A DNA stretch of 64,000 nt from Dyadobacter jiangsuensis (GTDB lineage: Bacteria > Bacteroidota > Bacteroidia > Cytophagales > Spirosomataceae), in NCBI RefSeq assembly GCF_003014695.1, contig NZ_PYAS01000014.1:124001-188000 (forward strand), given 5' to 3'. Below, piece after piece: positions 50,743 to 59,097 of this stretch (within the stretch, counting starts at the first letter, position 1; each line of letters begins with the position of its first letter). The position numbers and the translations under genes were made by a program. The notes under the pieces were generated by a model that was given only the letters and a program-made list of their open reading frames with translations, ran no database searches and was not told the origin of the DNA.

Positions 50743-51111
50743 ATGTCAATTGTTGGCGAAAGAATAAGAAAATGCCGCGAATTGGCGGGTTGGAACCAGC
50801 ACAAGCTGGCCAAGGCTTTGAAAAAATCAGGCAAGGCTGTTATATCAAACTGGGAAAATGGAAGGAATGATCCTTCGCTGGCCGAGCTTCGGATGATAGC
50901 CGAACTGTTCGATACCACGGTGGCCCAGCTGGTTGGCGAAGTACCGATGTTCGAAGAGCCCCGCGAACAGTATATCATGATCAAGAAGGACGACCTGATC
51001 GACCTTCAACGGAAGGCCCTCGAACTCGAAGCCGACCGGATCAATACCCTGAAAGAACAATTGGAACAAGCGCAGAAAGGCGAAGAACCCGGCGAGGAAC
51101 CTGTATCATAG
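50743..51111 (+). CDS. XRE family transcriptional regulator
   Basis: A 122-residue protein. Residues 4-60 are a lambda-repressor-type helix-turn-helix (GERIRKCRELAGWNQHKLAKA, NWENGRNDPSLAELRMIAELF). The C-terminal ~45 residues form a coiled coil (LIDLQRKALELEADRINTLKEQLEQ) that may allow oligomerisation. It overlaps the convergent MFS gene at its 3' end by 6 bases. The palindrome at 50655 is a candidate binding site. Confidence 0.88.
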   Translation: MSIVGERIRKCRELAGWNQHKLAKALKKSGKAVISNWENGRNDPSLAELRMIAELFDTTVAQLVGEVPMFEEPREQYIMIKKDDLIDLQRKALELEADRINTLKEQLEQAQKGEEPGEEPVS

Positions 51112-52317
51112 TGCCAGGTTGCGCTGAAACAACGACCGGAAACCCAATGCACAGGTACAGCTGGTGACGATCAGTAAGATCCACAGAGCGCTATACCCCC
51201 AATGCCCGGCCACATAGGCTCCAATAACCGGGCCGATGATCTGTGCAACAGCCTGAGACACTGAATAGGCGGCCGAATATTTGCCCCTGTTCAGATCACT
51301 GGCGCGGTTCATCACGAAAGTGCTCAGGTACGGGAATGCCAGCATTTCGCCCGTTGTAAACAACACGACCGTCGCCACAGCCAGGATTACCGGTAAAACA
51401 TGCGGCACAATCAGTGCCAGGAATGCCATTGCACTGAAAATCGGGCCCGAAACCATGTAAAAGTAATCGGGTTTCCGATTGGCCAGATTCTGTACCAGCA
51501 CCATTTCGAACAGAGCGATGATCAGCCCGTTCATACCCAGCATAATCCCGATGGTGGATTCTCCAATACCCATTTCTTCCTTCCAGTACACCGGCACCAG
51601 CCTGAACAGCACGACAAAGCACAGCATATAAAGGGTAACCATCACGAGGAACCGTACAAAAAACGCATCCTTCCAGGGAGAAGCCGTACTTACATCGGCC
51701 TCGGCGGGAAGGTCGTTTTTCGTAACGTGCTTTCTTTTAGGCAGGAGCATCACAATCAGCAAGCCGGCCAGCACATATACTACACCGTCAACCCAGAACA
51801 ACAGGTGATAATTAATGGCTGCCAGCAGCCCTCCCACTCCCGTACCGAACCCGAAACCGATATTGGTGGCGAGGCGGTTGAGGGCATAGGATCGAATCAG
51901 GTTTTCCGGTGTAGAATAAGCGGCAATGGCTGTTTGGTTGGCCGGTTTAAATGCTTCCACAAAAAAGCTGAGGACAACTATCAGAACGCAAAGCAATCCG
52001 AAATCGGTGACGAAGCTGAAAAGTGTAAAAAACACACCGCTCAATATCAGACTACCGATCTGCACGGGCTGAAAGCCCAGCTTGTCCGTCAGGTACCCGC
52101 CGGCCATCGCGCCCAGGACCGAACCGACGCCAAACAGGGTAATGATAAGCCCGGCGTCTTCGATACTCCGGTGCAGGCTTTGGGTAATATACATACTCAT
52201 AAAAGGCACAGCCATATACCCGCAGCGATTCACCAAAATAACCAGGCTCAGCAACCAGGTTTCCCTGCTTAGCCCAATGAACGATACTCTGTAAGCATCA
52301 ATAACTTTCCTGATCAT
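51106..52317 (-). CDS. MFS transporter
   Basis: A 403-residue major facilitator protein with twelve helices; WLLSLVILVNRCGYMAVPFMSMY is the first and the A motif is GGYLTDKLGFQP. Its start overlaps the stop of the MocR gene at 52314 by 4 bases, so the pair is co-translated in the order regulator then transporter. It may export the amino acid or vitamin-B6-related ligand that the regulator senses; that is inference from arrangement. Confidence 0.9.
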   Translation of the reverse strand: MIRKVIDAYRVSFIGLSRETWLLSLVILVNRCGYMAVPFMSMYITQSLHRSIEDAGLIITLFGVGSVLGAMAGGYLTDKLGFQPVQIGSLILSGVFFTLFSFVTDFGLLCVLIVVLSFFVEAFKPANQTAIAAYSTPENLIRSYALNRLATNIGFGFGTGVGGLLAAINYHLLFWVDGVVYVLAGLLIVMLLPKRKHVTKNDLPAEADVSTASPWKDAFFVRFLVMVTLYMLCFVVLFRLVPVYWKEEMGIGESTIGIMLGMNGLIIALFEMVLVQNLANRKPDYFYMVSGPIFSAMAFLALIVPHVLPVILAVATVVLFTTGEMLAFPYLSTFVMNRASDLNRGKYSAAYSVSQAVAQIIGPVIGAYVAGHWGYSALWILLIVTSCTCALGFRSLFQRNLAL

Positions 52318-53783
52318 AGCAAATTCTTCATAATCTTTACGCTTTCTTCCAGTTCTCCCGGATCAGAAGAAGCGAATCCGAGGCGTATATAGTTCCTGAA
52401 TTGTGCAGGATATCCAGCAACTTTTCCATTGGCAAAATACAAATCCCTCTGTGCAGCTCTTTCCGCGAGCCTGGCAATGTCGATATCCGGATCAAAACGC
52501 GCCCACACGGCCATGCCGCCGTCGGGGATTTCGAAGCTGATGTGGTCGGGTAGCTCATGCTTCAAAAGTTCGCAAAACAAGTCGCGGCGCTGCTTGTACA
52601 CCCGCACCGATTTCCGCAAATGCCGCTGAATAACGCCGGTTTGAAGGAGTTCGGCAATCGCATTTTCGAGCATGGTATCCCCCTGCCGGTCGATAATGCG
52701 CCGCAGTGAGGACAGGTGCGCGATTACATCTTCCGGGCCAACGAGATAACCGATGCGGAATGCCGGGGAAATGGTTTTGGTGAATGACCCGCAGTAAAGC
52801 ACCATCCCGGCCTGATCAGCCCCGAAAAGCGGCAAGAGCGGCTTGCTCAAATAATGGAAATCGTAGTCGTAATCATCTTCAAAAATGACAAAACCAAACT
52901 TTTCAGCAAGTTTAAGGAGCTTGATCCGGCGATCGGGCCGTAATGCGACGGTAGTAGGATACTGATGGTGGGAAGTAACGTACACCATTCTCACGGGCTG
53001 TTTCAAACAGATGTCTTCCAGGGCATCGATATCCATTCCATGCTCATCCACAGGCACATGACAAATATTAGCGCCTGCCTGAACAAAGTTCATCGACGCG
53101 CCGAACCACCCGGGCGAATCCGTGACGACACAATCTCCGGGCTTCACCAGGCTTGTAACAGCGAGATACATGCCCATGATCATTCCCCTCACAATCAATA
53201 TATTAGCCGGCGAAGTTTTCAGCCCGCGCGTCTCGTTCAAATGGGCCGATAACTCCTGCCTCAGCCAGGTTGTCCCTCCGGTTTCACCATAACCGAGTCG
53301 CGCATAGGGGTTTCCGTGCAGCAGCTGGCTTCGGTAAGCCCGCGACAAGTCTTCCAGCGGCGCAAGCCTCGGATCCGGAAACCCGTCGTCGAGGTGGAGC
53401 CGTGAGCCCGCTTTCAACACGGCGCGATCGAGGTGAGGGGGTTTTTGGAACTGAAAACCCGCTTTTTTGAGAGGGTCTCTATCTGTCGCTGTTTCCACCA
53501 GCAATGGAAGCGGCCGCAAATCGGGTAGGTTTCGGGCTACAAATGTACCATTGCCGGTCTGGCTTTCCAGCCAGCCCTGCGCCAGCAGTTCGTCATATGC
53601 CTGCACAACTGTCCTTCGATGAACCTTCAAAATAGAAGCCAGCTGCCTCGTACTCAGCAGCCGATAGCCGGACTGCAAAGTGCCGTTCTTGATGAGCGCC
53701 ATCAGTTGATTAGCAATTTGAAGATAAACCGGCTGCTTACCTCCTTTTTCAGGGGTGATCAGCGTGGACAGCACATTCATCAT
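52314..53783 (-). CDS. MocR/PdxR-type GntR-aminotransferase regulator
   Basis: A 489-residue MocR regulator. I place the start at 53783; the ORF extends about 29 residues further without domain support. The GntR winged helix is at about 15-85 (QIANQLMALIKNGTLQSGYR to YDELLAQGWLESQTGNGTF). The C-terminal aminotransferase fold contains the PLP lysine in YCGSFTKTISPAFRIGY and an EDDYDYDFHY motif. The divergent neighbour is a flavin split-barrel gene resembling pyridoxamine phosphate oxidase, a pairing known for PdxR regulators of vitamin B6 metabolism. Confidence 0.9.
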   Translation of the reverse strand: MMNVLSTLITPEKGGKQPVYLQIANQLMALIKNGTLQSGYRLLSTRQLASILKVHRRTVVQAYDELLAQGWLESQTGNGTFVARNLPDLRPLPLLVETATDRDPLKKAGFQFQKPPHLDRAVLKAGSRLHLDDGFPDPRLAPLEDLSRAYRSQLLHGNPYARLGYGETGGTTWLRQELSAHLNETRGLKTSPANILIVRGMIMGMYLAVTSLVKPGDCVVTDSPGWFGASMNFVQAGANICHVPVDEHGMDIDALEDICLKQPVRMVYVTSHHQYPTTVALRPDRRIKLLKLAEKFGFVIFEDDYDYDFHYLSKPLLPLFGADQAGMVLYCGSFTKTISPAFRIGYLVGPEDVIAHLSSLRRIIDRQGDTMLENAIAELLQTGVIQRHLRKSVRVYKQRRDLFCELLKHELPDHISFEIPDGGMAVWARFDPDIDIARLAERAAQRDLYFANGKVAGYPAQFRNYIRLGFASSDPGELEESVKIMKNLL

Positions 53784-53862
53784 AATTGGACTACTACTAT
53801 TTAAAATATTGGATGATAGCAATAGGCCAATTAAGCCATAATTTTGAAGAAAAACAACGCCA

Positions 53863-54492
53863 ATGAGCACACCACCACCCTATCTTGTACCCAGCCGGGC
53901 TGCCAAACGCACACATTACGAGCACGAAACGATCTGCGCTATCCTCGACGAGGCACTGTTTTGCACTATTAGCTATGCTGTGGACAACAAGCCGTTCTCC
54001 ATTCCGACGGCTTTTGTTCGCTACGAAGACAAAATTTACATTCATGGCTCCGTCGGCAGCCATTTCATCAGAACGATCGAAACGGGCATACCGGTTTGCA
54101 TTTCAATCATGCTGACAGACTCACTTGTTGTCGCGAAATCCGCATTCAGCCATTCGGTCAACTACCGGTCGGTGATTATTTTTTCCAAAGCGGAAAAGAT
54201 TGAAGATATCGAAACAAAGCGGGCTGCATTTGAATGGCTTACCAACAAAATAGTCCCCGACAGCTGGGATTACCTCCGTGCGATGACCGACAGCGAGGTG
54301 AGAAAAACGACAGCACTGGCATTCTCTTTCGACGAAGCCTCCGCCAAAATGCGTGACGGCATGCCGAAAGACGAGCCGGAAGATCAGGAACTGCCGATTT
54401 GGTCCGGACTCATTCCCCTGCAAACTTTACGGGGCAAGCCGGTCGCCGATGAATCCAGCCAAAATATTCCACTTCCTCAACATTTAAGTTAA
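53863..54492 (+). CDS. Pyridoxamine 5'-phosphate oxidase family protein
   Basis: A 209-residue FMN-binding split-barrel protein (PF12900 type), with AKRTHYEHETICAILDEALFC near the start, IHGSVGSHFIRTIETG as the flavin-binding strand region, and VNYRSVIIFSKAEKI. Family members are flavin reductases or of unknown function. It faces the MocR gene at 52314 across 79 bases. ATTGGA occurs twice there in direct repeat (53785-53790 and 53808-53813), candidate half-sites for MocR binding. A second, distinct split-barrel gene lies at 49600. Confidence 0.87.
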   Translation: MSTPPPYLVPSRAAKRTHYEHETICAILDEALFCTISYAVDNKPFSIPTAFVRYEDKIYIHGSVGSHFIRTIETGIPVCISIMLTDSLVVAKSAFSHSVNYRSVIIFSKAEKIEDIETKRAAFEWLTNKIVPDSWDYLRAMTDSEVRKTTALAFSFDEASAKMRDGMPKDEPEDQELPIWSGLIPLQTLRGKPVADESSQNIPLPQHLS

Positions 54493-54558
54493 CCGCATGC
54501 AACTTTGATACCGGTTTGAGCATCTTTCGGGCAAATTCACCTGCAATATCACACCCAA

Positions 54559-54804
54559 ATGTTGCACTTCATGTCAGGAAAGGAAATATTCGACCGGTAT
54601 CAACTGGCGGCATTAAAGAACGGACTGGGTTCTCACGAATTCAATTACGGGAACATTTTGTACCAGGCCTTACGCATCGAGGGGGAAGAGAAGGTTTTCA
54701 AATTGCTTGAACTAGCTGAAAATACGGGCAAACGCATCGCGCTTACGTATTGTGCGCTGCACACCGAAAGCGGCGGAGAGCCTAACATGGTAATCCTCGT
54801 CTGA
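54559..54804 (+). CDS. Small conserved-looking hypothetical protein
   Basis: An 81-residue soluble protein, MLHFMSGKEIFDRYQLAAL at the start; a second ATG at 54571 is possible. The frame shows helical character and a beta ending (PNMVILV). No domain or export signal is recognised. It lies 66 bases after the split-barrel gene in the same direction and could be co-transcribed with it. Confidence 0.5.
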   Translation: MLHFMSGKEIFDRYQLAALKNGLGSHEFNYGNILYQALRIEGEEKVFKLLELAENTGKRIALTYCALHTESGGEPNMVILV

Positions 54805-54916
54805 AAGCGGGCCATTCACAAAAATTCCCACTTCAAAACATCTGATTCCTTTTGATTTGCGGACTTCCGTGCCGAATTTTGGCGTTTATGAATGCCTGAT
54901 TGAATTTGCAGATTAT

Positions 54917-55786
54917 ATGGAATTTCTCGTCGTTATCGCCTTTTTCGGCTATATCTACTACCTGCGCAACTACGCCGACCTCCGCACACCCAGTGAAAAA
55001 GAAGCTGCCGCACTCTCCGAAGGCATAAAGTTGTATGAGAACGCGCAAACCATTGAGGCCTTTGCGTATTTCGATTCGAAGATCAGACAAAAACCCAAGT
55101 CTTGCATTGCCTACCTCTACCGGGGGCTCTGTCAGAAAAAGCTTCAAAAGCTTGACGCGGCGGTCGCCGATATGCAGGCGGGCCTGAGCTACGATGACCA
55201 GGTTTTCCTGCTCCACCTCGAACTAGGAAAGCTATATCTTGATCAAAACCGGCCTGACGAGTCACTTGCCGCGCTAAACAGGGCCGTCGCGTTATCCGAA
55301 GAAACCAGTACCGATGCTTATCATTGGCGGTCAAAGACATTGATGCAGCTAGGCCGCGAAACGGAAGCGATGCAAGATGCGACGCATGAAATCGAATTGA
55401 AAAAGAAGTTGTTGTCAAGCCCCAAGGCATCCGCCGCCCCCCGAACCCCCTTCTTCGACAAAAGACTGGCGGCTAACATGCTGATGATCGTTATGACGAG
55501 TGCATTGCTTGTATATGTCATCAAAAATGCGGAAAGCATTCATCTGCCGTACCTGGTCGCCGTTTTTGCTGCGATCTCCATCGGCTTTGTCGAACCTTAC
55601 AAAGGCTGGCTGCTGGCTATCATGCAATGCATTCTCCTGGCCGCCGGCTATTTTCTTTTTACCTCCCGCCCCGACGACCAGGCCCGGCAGGAGCTGGAAA
55701 ATTTCAGCCTCTACGGCTCGATGATCCTTACTTTCGCCGCGAGTTTCCTGGGAGGCTTTTTGAAGAGAGCATTGAATATGAAGTAG
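54917..55786 (+). CDS. TPR-containing membrane protein
   Basis: A 289-residue protein. The start at 54917 (MEFLVVIAFFGYIYYL) is preferred to a TTG-initiated frame 20 residues longer. Residues 3-16 form an N-terminal membrane helix. Tetratricopeptide repeats occupy about 30-160 (YLYRGLCQKKLQKLDAAVADM, LHLELGKLYLDQNRPDESLA). Three to four membrane helices follow from about 195 to 285. No catalytic motif is visible; a scaffolding role is a guess. Confidence 0.8.
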   Translation: MEFLVVIAFFGYIYYLRNYADLRTPSEKEAAALSEGIKLYENAQTIEAFAYFDSKIRQKPKSCIAYLYRGLCQKKLQKLDAAVADMQAGLSYDDQVFLLHLELGKLYLDQNRPDESLAALNRAVALSEETSTDAYHWRSKTLMQLGRETEAMQDATHEIELKKKLLSSPKASAAPRTPFFDKRLAANMLMIVMTSALLVYVIKNAESIHLPYLVAVFAAISIGFVEPYKGWLLAIMQCILLAAGYFLFTSRPDDQARQELENFSLYGSMILTFAASFLGGFLKRALNMK

Positions 55787-55817
55787 CTAGAACGGACATA
55801 CGGGCCATCACCCAGCA

Positions 55818-56243
55818 TTATTTGCGAATGGAAATTCTCTTTGAAATCATGGATCCATCCCAGCAGGTGATGACTAGGGAATAAAGTCCGCGCTTTAAAT
55901 GCGACACGTCGACCGTGCCATTCTGCTTTTCCTTCAATGAGATCGCCTGTCCGGAGCGCGTCCAGGCGACGATCGTTGCAACCTCCATCCTCGACATTCC
56001 GGAGATCCGAACTTCGTCCCTGGCCGGGTTGGGTGAAATAGTGACCTCTCGCTTCAAATCGTCTGTTCTTTTCATGTTCGGGATGCAAGTGGGTGTCGGG
56101 CACATTTGACGCTGTGCTGATGAATAATCTCCTGCAATTTGAAAATACCACCCGCCCGTGTCAAATACGTTGTTCAAACGGCAAGCAGGCAATGACCAAA
56201 CGGAAGCATAAAAAAGCGCAGCCCAAACAATCGGGCCGCGCAC
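55818..56243 (-). CDS. Short protein with T9SS sorting domain, possibly a fragment
   Basis: A 141-residue frame that begins with GTG. The C-terminal ~75 residues (VTISPNPARDEVRISGMSRM to SMISKRISIRK) are a recognisable T9SS type A sorting domain. The N-terminal part (PIVWAALFYASVWSLPACRL) is hydrophobic but not a clean signal peptide, and there is no cargo domain in between. An internal ATG at residue 57 could start a shorter product. It may be a remnant of a larger surface protein or an extremely short cargo. Confidence 0.5.
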   Translation of the reverse strand: MRGPIVWAALFYASVWSLPACRLNNVFDTGGWYFQIAGDYSSAQRQMCPTPTCIPNMKRTDDLKREVTISPNPARDEVRISGMSRMEVATIVAWTRSGQAISLKEKQNGTVDVSHLKRGLYSLVITCWDGSMISKRISIRK

Positions 56244-56268
56244 GCGTAAAAGTCAGATGTGTAGTTCC

Positions 56269-56967
56269 TTATTTGGCCAAAACGAGCAGTGAAAAACCGC
56301 CGACCGCTTTTACCGCCAACTCCGGATTGACCGTGTACAATACCTTTCTAAAAGAGTTGACCACTTTTCCGTTGAAATTGTGCTTGCCGTAATTCAATTC
56401 AAGCTCCGAAAGGGTGTAAAACCAGTCGACAACTTCCAAGCCGCAGTCTTTCAACGTATTGATGGCCATTTCGCGGGTAAAATGGTGAATATGACCCACG
56501 GAATGCCTCAATTTCATCAAATGTCCCGTAAATGCGGCCAGGGCTGAAAAGTCAAGCGGGATGTGGAAAATCTTGTATTCCGCATGCCGTGCGCTTTTCC
56601 GGATGAAATCGAAATAGTTTTCGACATGTTCGAAAACATCAATCATCAGCAAGAGATCGAATTTTTCGTTGGTCTGCAACAAATCGTCGTTGAAGAACTT
56701 CAAACGATCTTTTTCCCGCGGCTTGCAAAACTCGTACGCATCCGGAGAGATGTCATAACCGTAAAGTTTCACAGTCTTATCCTCCCACCGGTCATGGATT
56801 TGATTGAGAATTTCCCCTGCTCCACATCCGATCTCCACAATGAATTTGGGGTGCAGGTTATTCTTTTTTAGCATTTTGATGATCTGAGTGGCCTTCCACG
56901 GCGAGTCTTCGATATGCCAGCTGGGATTGGCGCTCAGGTAATCAGATGAAGCATTTACATAATCCAT
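56269..56967 (-). CDS. Class I SAM-dependent methyltransferase
   Basis: A 232-residue methyltransferase. The ATG at 56967 (MDYVNASSDYLSANPSWHI) is favoured over a frame 24 residues longer. The SAM-binding motif is FIVEIGCGAGEIL, followed by LYGYDISPDAYEFC and the motif-II region FDLLLMIDVFEHVENYFDF. Such enzymes act on small molecules or sugar moieties; no substrate can be assigned. It is transcribed opposite to the small coiled-coil ORF at 57106. Confidence 0.88.
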   Translation of the reverse strand: MDYVNASSDYLSANPSWHIEDSPWKATQIIKMLKKNNLHPKFIVEIGCGAGEILNQIHDRWEDKTVKLYGYDISPDAYEFCKPREKDRLKFFNDDLLQTNEKFDLLLMIDVFEHVENYFDFIRKSARHAEYKIFHIPLDFSALAAFTGHLMKLRHSVGHIHHFTREMAINTLKDCGLEVVDWFYTLSELELNYGKHNFNGKVVNSFRKVLYTVNPELAVKAVGGFSLLVLAK

Positions 56968-57105
56968 AGTTCTGTGTGAGTTGTTGAGTGATAAATACCA
57001 AGTTCGTACCAAAGACCAGCAAAGTAATGCACGGATCAAAAATACCCCCTATTAAATGAGTAAAATGCCTGGCCCAGTTATTGTTAGGTAAATTTAAAAA
57101 CAATA

Positions 57106-57372
57106 ATGGCGATGATTACATACGAAAGACAACAGCTCGAAGATAAAATCCTGGCCAAACGACAACAGATAGACTTTGAGCGAACCAACCTGGAAGAAAC
57201 CATTGCTTTCTCGGCTGAAAACCGCGAAAATCCGGAAGTGATGGAAGAAACAAAGAATTTTGACGACCCGGCACAAAATGTAGCCGATAGCGCGGAAATG
57301 CGGTCGTTGTAGGCTGCTGAAAGGGAGTTGGAAGAACTATTACGTCAACTCGAAGCATTAAAGGGTAATTAA
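57106..57372 (+). pseudogene. Small coiled-coil ORF interrupted by an in-frame amber codon
   Basis: The frame from 57106 encodes 68 residues (ITYERQQLEDKILAKRQQ and more) and stops at TAG (57310-57312). The same frame continues without a break for 19 codons, AAERELEELLRQLEALKGN, to TAA (57370-57372). The two parts join into one amphipathic helix, and a single C-to-T change would turn CAG (Gln) into this TAG. So it is an 87-residue gene broken by a nonsense mutation, or read through. Function is unknown. Confidence 0.55.
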
Positions 57373-57376
57373 GCGC

Positions 57377-57907
57377 TCATTCAAGCGAAAGGACCGGAAC
57401 AGTTACTTCCACGACCGTAGAGTCCGACTCTTTACCGCTCACTTTCCCGATTCCGAAATCACCGCGGTTGACTTTAAATCTTCCAAAAAACAGGTGGCGA
57501 TCCCCGGTACTCGTAAAAGCAAACGGAATTGCTATTTCCTTTTTGATACCCTTCAATTCGAGTTCTCCGCGGACGACGAAACCGGTATCCGCCCGACTTA
57601 CGGATTTTGATACAAAATGAATGCGCGGGTATTTCTCGGCGTCGAACCACTTATCGCTTTTCGCGTGCTTGTTTTTCAGCTCGATTCCCGTTTCAATGGA
57701 TGCAACATCCACAGACACTTCGAAGCGGGAATCGTCGGGATTCAAAGGATCGAAGCGGATATCCCCCTCCATTTTCCCGAAAGAACCATGCGCATATTTG
57801 CCATCGAACCTGATCTGATAGCCCTCGGCAATGCGCCAACCCGCAACCATAGCGAATGCATATCCACTCATTATCAATAAACTGATCACTGTTAAATGTT
57901 TTCTCAT
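57377..57907 (-). CDS. YceI family periplasmic protein
   Basis: A 176-residue lipocalin-like protein with a signal peptide (MRKHLTVISLLIMSGYAFAM). The family signatures are DGKYAHGSFGKMEGDIRFDP, ELKNKHAKSDKWFDAEKYPRI and FVSKSVSRADTGFVVRGELE, and it ends SDSTVVEVTVPVLS. YceI proteins bind polyisoprenoid lipids in the periplasm and are linked to stress or respiration. It lies 16 bases downstream of the AraC gene, so the two probably form one unit. Confidence 0.93.
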   Translation of the reverse strand: MRKHLTVISLLIMSGYAFAMVAGWRIAEGYQIRFDGKYAHGSFGKMEGDIRFDPLNPDDSRFEVSVDVASIETGIELKNKHAKSDKWFDAEKYPRIHFVSKSVSRADTGFVVRGELELKGIKKEIAIPFAFTSTGDRHLFFGRFKVNRGDFGIGKVSGKESDSTVVEVTVPVLSLE

Positions 57908-57923
57908 TGTGAATTCAAGCCTA

Positions 57924-58922
57924 TCAAGCCAGCACGCGTTTGTTTTTGATCATGGAGGGATTCACTCCGCGGTATTTTTTAAATGCAATTGAAAAATGAT
58001 GTGCGTGCTCATATCCCAGCAGATCCGAGACTTCCTCCACAGACCGTGAGGCATCGAGCAGCAACCGCTCAGCATAGTCCATTCGCAGGTTACGCAGGTA
58101 ACCAAAAACGGTGGTACCGAACAGTTCTTTGAAACCCTTTTTTACTTTAAACTCGTTCAACAGGCAGATCCTCGACAACTCCGCAAGTGAAAATTCTTCC
58201 AGAAAATGCGTATCCAGGAAACATTTCAGTTGAAACAGCTTGTCTTTGTCGACCGCTGAAATCCCTTCCGCGTACTGTGGCCCGCGGAACTGCTCGATCT
58301 GCAGTGCCAGTAATTCCAGCGCTTTCGATTGGATCATCAGATTGCGCATGGCCCCGGTCTGCTTGCATTGCTTCACTTCGCGGATAATACTTTGCATAAG
58401 CGGAGTAGTGTCTGCTGTGCCGGCAATGCCCGAAAACGGCTGGTTATAAAGCAAGTTCTTCTGAACACGCTCACTCCAATGGTCGTCGCACCCGATAATA
58501 TCCGCGAAGAATGTCTTGTCGAGACTGAGATGAAACATTTCCAGGGAATCGTTCGCCGAGACCCGGTTGGTATCGCCACCCTCTGGTGAAAACACCAGGT
58601 TATGCTTACCCGGCCTCATATTCAGATCCCGCGAAAGCCCTTCGAAAGTGGTATCGAGCTTACCCGCCATGTGGAAATTGATATTGATCGTATCGACCGG
58701 CGTGCTATCATAGAGAATCACGTCCTCTTGTGAAGTCCAATGCAGGTTCATCACATGCATATGCGGGAACAGCAGGCTCCTGAACTTCATCTCACCCACC
58801 TTCGGATGATAGCGGGTAAATACCTCCCCCGGATTTTCCACGCGCGCTCCCGGAACGACCGATTGCGGATTAGGTACCGGATTAAAATCAAGGATGTCGG
58901 CGGAATGAATGAGTGTAGCCAT
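57924..58922 (-). CDS. AraC family transcriptional regulator
   Basis: A 332-residue regulator. The ATG at 58922 is used; a longer frame adds 12 residues. The N-terminal two-thirds form a sensor domain without a clear cupin. The C-terminal ~95 residues hold the two helix-turn-helix units (FSLAELSRICLLNEFKVKKGF and SVEEVSDLLGYEHAHHFSIAF) of AraC proteins. It is divergent from the cytochrome gene at 59098, with a direct-repeat pair in the intergenic region that matches the AraC binding pattern. Confidence 0.9.
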   Translation of the reverse strand: MATLIHSADILDFNPVPNPQSVVPGARVENPGEVFTRYHPKVGEMKFRSLLFPHMHVMNLHWTSQEDVILYDSTPVDTININFHMAGKLDTTFEGLSRDLNMRPGKHNLVFSPEGGDTNRVSANDSLEMFHLSLDKTFFADIIGCDDHWSERVQKNLLYNQPFSGIAGTADTTPLMQSIIREVKQCKQTGAMRNLMIQSKALELLALQIEQFRGPQYAEGISAVDKDKLFQLKCFLDTHFLEEFSLAELSRICLLNEFKVKKGFKELFGTTVFGYLRNLRMDYAERLLLDASRSVEEVSDLLGYEHAHHFSIAFKKYRGVNPSMIKNKRVLA

Positions 58923-59013
58923 AGGATGGAACGGTTTGAACACAACACGAAAATACACCCGCCGCTGCCTCTTGTCTCGCTCTTACTGAGTGAACGGCCC
59001 AATTAATAGACGA

Positions 59014-59050
59014 AATCCGTTTGTCGTAGATTTTAATCCGTTTTGCGTAG
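59014..59050. promoter_or_regulatory. Direct-repeat pair, probable AraC binding sites
   Basis: AATCCGTTTGTCGTAG (59014-59029) and AATCCGTTTTGCGTAG (59035-59050) match at 14 of 16 positions and lie exactly 21 bp apart, two helical turns, as AraC proteins bind. The pair lies 48-84 bases upstream of the cytochrome start and 92-128 from the AraC start. Both genes could be controlled from it. Confidence 0.7.
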
Positions 59051-59097
59051 GCCCATACGGCATTACCCTCCTCATTTTTGCCAAAAACTTCAACGCC

